Part shown: positions 60,073-64,000 of the stretch, one piece after another
How the letters are laid out: each line of letters opens with the position of its first letter
How positions within the stretch are numbered: position 1 is the stretch's first letter
NCBI GenBank assembly: GCA_963082715.1
Contig: OY720461.1
Span: forward strand, 31,763,476 to 31,827,475
From: Harpalus rubripes
Lineage: Eukaryota > Arthropoda > Insecta > Coleoptera > Carabidae
DNA: 64,000 bases
Direction: 5' to 3'
Translations under genes and position numbers: made by a program
The notes under the pieces: generated by a model
What the model was told of the DNA's origin: nothing
The model's input: only the letters and a program-made list of their open reading frames with translations
The model's database searches: none

Positions 60073-60806
60073 ACTTCCTTGAAGGAATTATTGTAATCGC
60101 GAAAAATTTCGGTTTTGAGATTTCAACAGAAATATCCATTTTGACCATCCCTGAATCCATTCTGACTAATTTCGTCGTGACATCTGTACGTACGTACGTA
60201 TCTCGCATAACTCAAAAACGGTAAGCCGTAGAAAGTTGAAATTTTGTATTTAGGACTTCTATAACATCTAGTTGTGCACCTCCCTTTTTGGTCATTACAT
60301 AATTTCCAGAAATGGTACTTTATTTGAAGCCTATAATAGATTTTAGTGAAAAACTATATTAAAATATAATCCAAAACTTTAGAAATTTGGTGTATAAGAC
60401 TTTTATATCAATTGGAATAACATACCAGATTTTGGTTAAAACAGGCTAACCGGAAGTGATATATTACCTGAAGTTGTTAACAGTTTTTCTTGAATAAAAT
60501 GGTTTCATTTTGATTTTAGAAATATATGCTTCAAATAAGAGTTTTAGAGAATTAAATTCTGCGTCTAGCACATCAAGTATGATTAAATTAGCCCTTTGTA
60601 TAAGCGAGATATATTAATTTAAACTTATATACTTTTTGGTTTTTGTAATGAAGCTTGCTATGGATTAGGACAAAAAATAACAAAAAAATAAAAAAATAGA
60701 TGTTAATGTCAAATTACGTCAAACACGTGCAATTTTATAATTGGGTCTATACTTCATCTTCATATTGGTCTTGCGTACAAGGAAGTAGTGTGGTGTCCAC
60801 ATCAGA
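60073..60806 (-). mobile_element. Family A HINE-like element, complete, reverse orientation
   Basis: The hairpin is ACTTCCTTGAAGGAA at left, shorter in the loop than in other A copies. It ends GTGTGGTGTCCACATCAGA at right. It is the only A copy on the minus strand. The ACGT repeat lies near 60188-60200. Confidence 0.88.
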
Positions 60807-61082
60807 TTTTTATATCTACGAAAGTTATGCCAGAATTAAATTATGGTTTATATTTTTTATAATTTTAATAATAATACACATAACCATTATTTCCTTACAT
60901 TTCTTAAAAGCTTCCAACAAATCTTCTTTTGGAATGCTTTCAAAATAATTTGGGAGACTTAAACAATTTTAAATATCAAACATATTTTCCTTAATTGGTT
61001 CCTGAAATCAAAGGATTTAGTGAACTGAGTCTGTCAATATATTTGTGTTAGAGGGTACAATGTAATTTGAGAGATTTTATTT
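60807..61082. other. No feature recognised
   Basis: AT-rich spacer. Confidence 0.4.
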
Positions 61083-61420
61083 TCAAAGTTTGCGGTTTGC
61101 AATAATGAATGAAGTTTGTTGAAGTATGATAACCCAATTATTTTTGTGGAAACTTTCGTCCCTGGACAAATCGTCTAGGTTTGAAATTGTTGAGTATCGT
61201 AGCGACGTTAGATAGAAACAAGTACATTCCAACCTACATAAATAATAAGGACAGCGATTTACTAGAGAGCCTACGGCAGGGGTTGTCAAACTTTGAATTA
61301 AAACGATTTTATCTTGAACTTCCATTATCTTTATTTGTAAAAACATAAATTCTTCACAACGTTTCGAAAGCGAAAATCTGCTGTCATCAGGTGATCTGAC
61401 ACTACTGACTAATTCCTTAA
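61083..61420 (-). mobile_element. Possible Penelope-like element segment
   Basis: On the minus strand a TATA-like ATATAAAACTCG (near 61425) is followed by CACCTGATGACAGCAG (CTGATGA at 61384-61390), then TCGAAACGTTGTG (GAAAC at 61361-61365) and an 87-codon frame. CTGATGA...GAAAC at this spacing occurs in hammerhead motifs of Penelope-like LTRs. The intervening bases form only a weak 3-bp stem, so a functional ribozyme is unlikely. The protein frame is not recognised. Confidence 0.3.
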
Positions 61421-61602
61421 CATACGAGTTTTATATCTGGTGTTATGGGGGTGAACATTAGTGACGGGTGGCTGGTCGGGTCCAATGGGTGGGTAGAGCG
61501 TCTTGGGTGTTTGGGTCACAATGGTTAGGCTAGAGTCTGCTACGATGTGTTTCCTGCAGATTGGCTAAATTTCCACACTCGGCTGGCTGAAAACTGTTTT
61601 TT

Positions 61603-62020
61603 ACCTCCCGCTACCCTTGGTAAGGGAGGTATAGGGATCATACTAAAAATCGCATATCGAAATTTTGGTAAATGACCACGTTTTAAGGTCCCTAGAATCC
61701 AATTTTAACATTTTCACGATGATGTCTGTGTGTATGTGTGTGTGGATTCTCCACTCTAACTCAAATACTATAATTCAGAAAATTTTTAAACCTTGTCTTT
61801 CAAACTTTTTCTGTAATGAAAAGAGCCCATTAGATATTCGTGTAAATCGGATAACCGGAAATGACACTTTACCAGAAGCTCAAAATAGTTTTTCTTCGAA
61901 AAATACCTTTAAATGTTATTTTTTCGAGATTAATGTTATTATAAAAATTAAAGATTATTAAATTTTCTACAGATTTGCATTAATACTTTTTCTACATATT
62001 AAATGGATAAATTTATAATA
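61603..62020 (-). mobile_element. Family C HINE-like 3' half, truncated
   Basis: The hairpin ACCTCCCGCTACCCTTGGTA, a short TG patch and the core GATAACCGGAAATGACACTT match other C copies. The match stops near 62020, just before the palindrome left of the recombinase gene. The 5' half is not found elsewhere in the window. The truncation point may mark the left edge of the recombinase element. Confidence 0.8.
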
Positions 62021-62037
62021 GTTATTTGTGTATCAAG

Positions 62038-62113
62038 AGCGTAAAGTGAATCTGTATTGCTCGTGCTCAGCGAGCGCTACAATCGAGCTAGAGCAATAAA
62101 GATACTTTACGCT
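62038..62113. repeat. Palindrome upstream of the intact recombinase
   Basis: AGCGTAAAGT (62038-62047) pairs with ACTTTACGCT (62104-62113), and TATTGCTC pairs with GAGCAATA inside. The centre contains GAGCGCTACAATCGAG. A looser copy of the outer arm, TACTTTACCGCGC, lies on the other side of the gene near 63650. Confidence 0.75.
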
Positions 62114-62305
62114 AGAGATGCACACATAATTTTTTCTGCGACTTTACTAACGAAATAAAAAAATAATAATACCTATTTAGTAAGTTCAATTCAATCTTAA
62201 GCAATTGCCTGTTTTGTGTTGCTGTAACCAGACGATATGAGTAAATAAATAATTCTGATGACAACAATCATTGATGTATGAAAAGTTTTCACACATACAT
62301 CAAAA

Positions 62306-63442
62306 ATGTGCTCAAAAATCTCCAAAAATAGTGAAGATAATGATTTTTCTTGCAGTCCTCCAGATATATTCGAAACGGCGCAAAATGCTTCCTTGAGTTT
62401 ATTACCTGCAAAATCAAGAGCATTATACGAAAAGAATTATAACCTCTTCATTGAATGGTGTAAGTTAAAAAAAATCAAGAATTACAGTATAAATGTTTTA
62501 CTAGCTTACTTTTTGGAAAAATCTAATGTAATGAAATCGTCTTCTCTTTGGTCCATTTATTCCATGCTAAAATCAACACTAGCAGTTAAGAACGATATTG
62601 ATATATCATTCAAGAAACTAACTGCTTTTTTAAAACAAAAATCAGTTGGTTACAGACCAAAAAAATCTAAATCTTTAACAAGAGATGAAATAAATAAATT
62701 CCTTGCTGAAGCCCCAGACGATCATTTCCTTATGATGAAAGTTGCTCTTATATTGGGTGTTGCTGGAGCATACCGACGCGACGAATTAGTTAGGATGACT
62801 GTAGATGATATTGAGGATAATGGGTCCATTTTAATTGTGAAGATTCCAGACTCAAGAACTAATGTGCAGCGAACATTTATTGTTGATGATCATAATCTTT
62901 TGTCAATGTACAGAAGATATGTTGCTCTTCGACCCTCTAGCATATCATCTCGGCGATTATTCATAAATTATAAGCATGGCAAATGTACCGCACAAGTTGT
63001 TGGAATGAACACTATAGGAAAAATTCCATTTAACATTGCACAATATCTGAATTTACCTGATTCGAAATCATTTACAGGCCATTGTTTCCGCAGATCCTCT
63101 GCTACATTACTAGCTAATTCCGGAGCTGACATTATGACTCTAAAACGTCATGGTGGCTGGCGTTCATCAGCTGTTGTAGAAGGTTATGTTGATGAAAGTT
63201 TGAAAAATAAAATTGATACAGCGCATAAAATTTTAACAAACAAGGAGAATCATACTTCTGCTACTGCCACACTAACTGAATATTCTAGTGAGAATGTCAC
63301 AGTCACAGAATCTAATTTATCCTCGTCAGCTGTTTCAAGCTGTGGAATAAATATACAAAACTGCCAAAACTGCACATTCAATTTTAACATTGTCGGTCAA
63401 TTATTATATTCACTAAGTTTGTTAATTATGATATATTTATAG
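62306..63442 (+). CDS. Crypton-like tyrosine recombinase (intact)
   Basis: This 378-residue protein is the only long intact frame. Residues about 30-115 are a SAM-like core-binding region. About 120-300 is the catalytic domain. The catalytic set is complete: Arg157 in YRRDEL, His259 and Arg262 in GHCFRR (HxxR), His282 in KRHGGW and the nucleophile Tyr294 in VEGYVDES. Such enzymes cut and rejoin DNA through a 3'-phosphotyrosine and mobilise Crypton-type elements. The C-terminus (about 310-378) is Ser/Thr-rich and ends with a Cys/Asn-rich CGINIQNCQNC motif, echoed as FSNLSNCVVNIY in the broken copy. There is no intron. ATG 62306 is the first in frame, directly after a TGATGTAT...ATACATCA hairpin (62272-62302). 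AATAAA follows at 63471-63476. Domestication cannot be excluded. Confidence 0.88.
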   Translation: MCSKISKNSEDNDFSCSPPDIFETAQNASLSLLPAKSRALYEKNYNLFIEWCKLKKIKNYSINVLLAYFLEKSNVMKSSSLWSIYSMLKSTLAVKNDIDISFKKLTAFLKQKSVGYRPKKSKSLTRDEINKFLAEAPDDHFLMMKVALILGVAGAYRRDELVRMTVDDIEDNGSILIVKIPDSRTNVQRTFIVDDHNLLSMYRRYVALRPSSISSRRLFINYKHGKCTAQVVGMNTIGKIPFNIAQYLNLPDSKSFTGHCFRRSSATLLANSGADIMTLKRHGGWRSSAVVEGYVDESLKNKIDTAHKILTNKENHTSATATLTEYSSENVTVTESNLSSSAVSSCGINIQNCQNCTFNFNIVGQLLYSLSLLIMIYL

Positions 63443-63470
63443 TTGTAATTAAATGTACATTCAGCAACAG

Positions 63471-63476
63471 AATAAA
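63471..63476 (+). terminator. Polyadenylation signal of the recombinase gene
   Basis: AATAAA lies 29 bp after the stop codon TAG (63440-63442). Confidence 0.6.
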
Positions 63477-64000
63477 GTTGTAACTTAATTAAATAAATAA
63501 GTTGGTAGCGTAGCTGATTTCGTATTGTTTGTAGCACATTTGTAGTGTAAAACAGAACCTAACGTATATTTTAGATTTCGTAAGTATTGTTTTAATAAAT
63601 TAAAATATCAACAATAATATGTATTTATTTAAGCGAGCAAATTAAGTACTTTACCGCGCGTTGCTGTGGGAGACACCTGTACATTAAGATTTTAGTTTAG
63701 AAAAAAACATTAATTTGACTCGGAAGCATATATGAGTCTTATTAAGGACTCAACTGCAATAACTAATCGGGTTTGCATCGACTAGTTTGATCCTCAAGGG
63801 TTATTTTCCCAATGACGCTGAATATTATCAAATATTTCTAGTTTGGACATCCCTACCCTAGTCTATCTACGTTGGTATACGTTAATCCCAATCGAGCAGC
63901 AGTAGTTCGTGAGATCCATCGCTTTAATGGCATCGCAATAAAACCAACTGGGAAAACAAGAGTTACAGCGTAGAATTAGCCAAACTCGGAGCCCTGTCAA
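63477..64000. other. Flank, no feature recognised
   Basis: The last 350 bp are less AT-rich than average and match nothing else in the window. This may be unique host DNA. Confidence 0.45.

Overview
The window looks like insect (arthropod) nuclear DNA. It is very AT-rich, has no dense coding, and consists almost entirely of transposable-element debris. Recognisable pieces are: Tc1/mariner-type, hAT-type, PIF/Harbinger-type and P-type elements; tRNA-derived SINEs; non-LTR retrotransposon 3' ends; a solo LTR; Crypton-like tyrosine-recombinase elements; and many short rolling-circle-like non-autonomous elements. The species is not identified. I see no rRNA gene, intact tRNA gene, CRISPR array or confident host gene. 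The only long intact reading frame is the tyrosine recombinase at 62306-63442.

The dominant component is a group of short non-autonomous elements that I call A to E. By adding my intervals they cover roughly 29% of the window. All share a 5' terminus close to TCTGATGTGGNCANCACA. This is followed by a family-specific motif that recurs as both arms of a 3'-terminal hairpin ending in GGT or AGT plus A's. They have no consistent target-site duplication, sit in A/T tracts, and carry a microsatellite on the 3' side. This architecture is what is known for Helentron-associated elements (HINE/DINE-1 type), so I infer a rolling-circle (Helentron) origin. No Rep/helicase gene is present here. Intact A copies lie at 7457, 29260, 36615, 44950, 52812 and 60073. 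B, C, D and E copies lie throughout, often nested, abutted head-to-tail, or chimeric.

Layout: 1-6.8 kb holds a tyrosine-recombinase remnant, a mariner-like deletion derivative, a C element with a nested SINE, and TIR elements. 7-11.5 kb holds an A element, SINEs, a solo LTR with a heat-shock-like promoter array, and a hAT-type element with a perfect 8-bp duplication. 12-17 kb holds TIR elements, including a tandem MITE. 17.7-25 kb holds B elements, a 2.8-kb long-TIR element, a non-LTR 3' end and a foldback. 25.3-26.7 kb holds a broken tyrosine recombinase bracketed by inverted repeats and palindromes. 28-47 kb is nested A-E elements, a THAP-bearing P-like insertion, a partial LTR and a Harbinger-type element. 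47-58.6 kb holds non-LTR fragments, a Harbinger-type MITE, a 105-bp tandem array, a B/D chimera and a hAT element carrying a retrotransposon piece. 59-64 kb holds C and A copies, a possible Penelope-like segment and the intact tyrosine recombinase.

Two systems deserve most attention. One is the A-E superfamily, with matched family-specific end modules. The other is the three-copy Crypton-like recombinase family, whose copies are flanked by palindromes and, in one case, by a perfect 16-bp inverted repeat.
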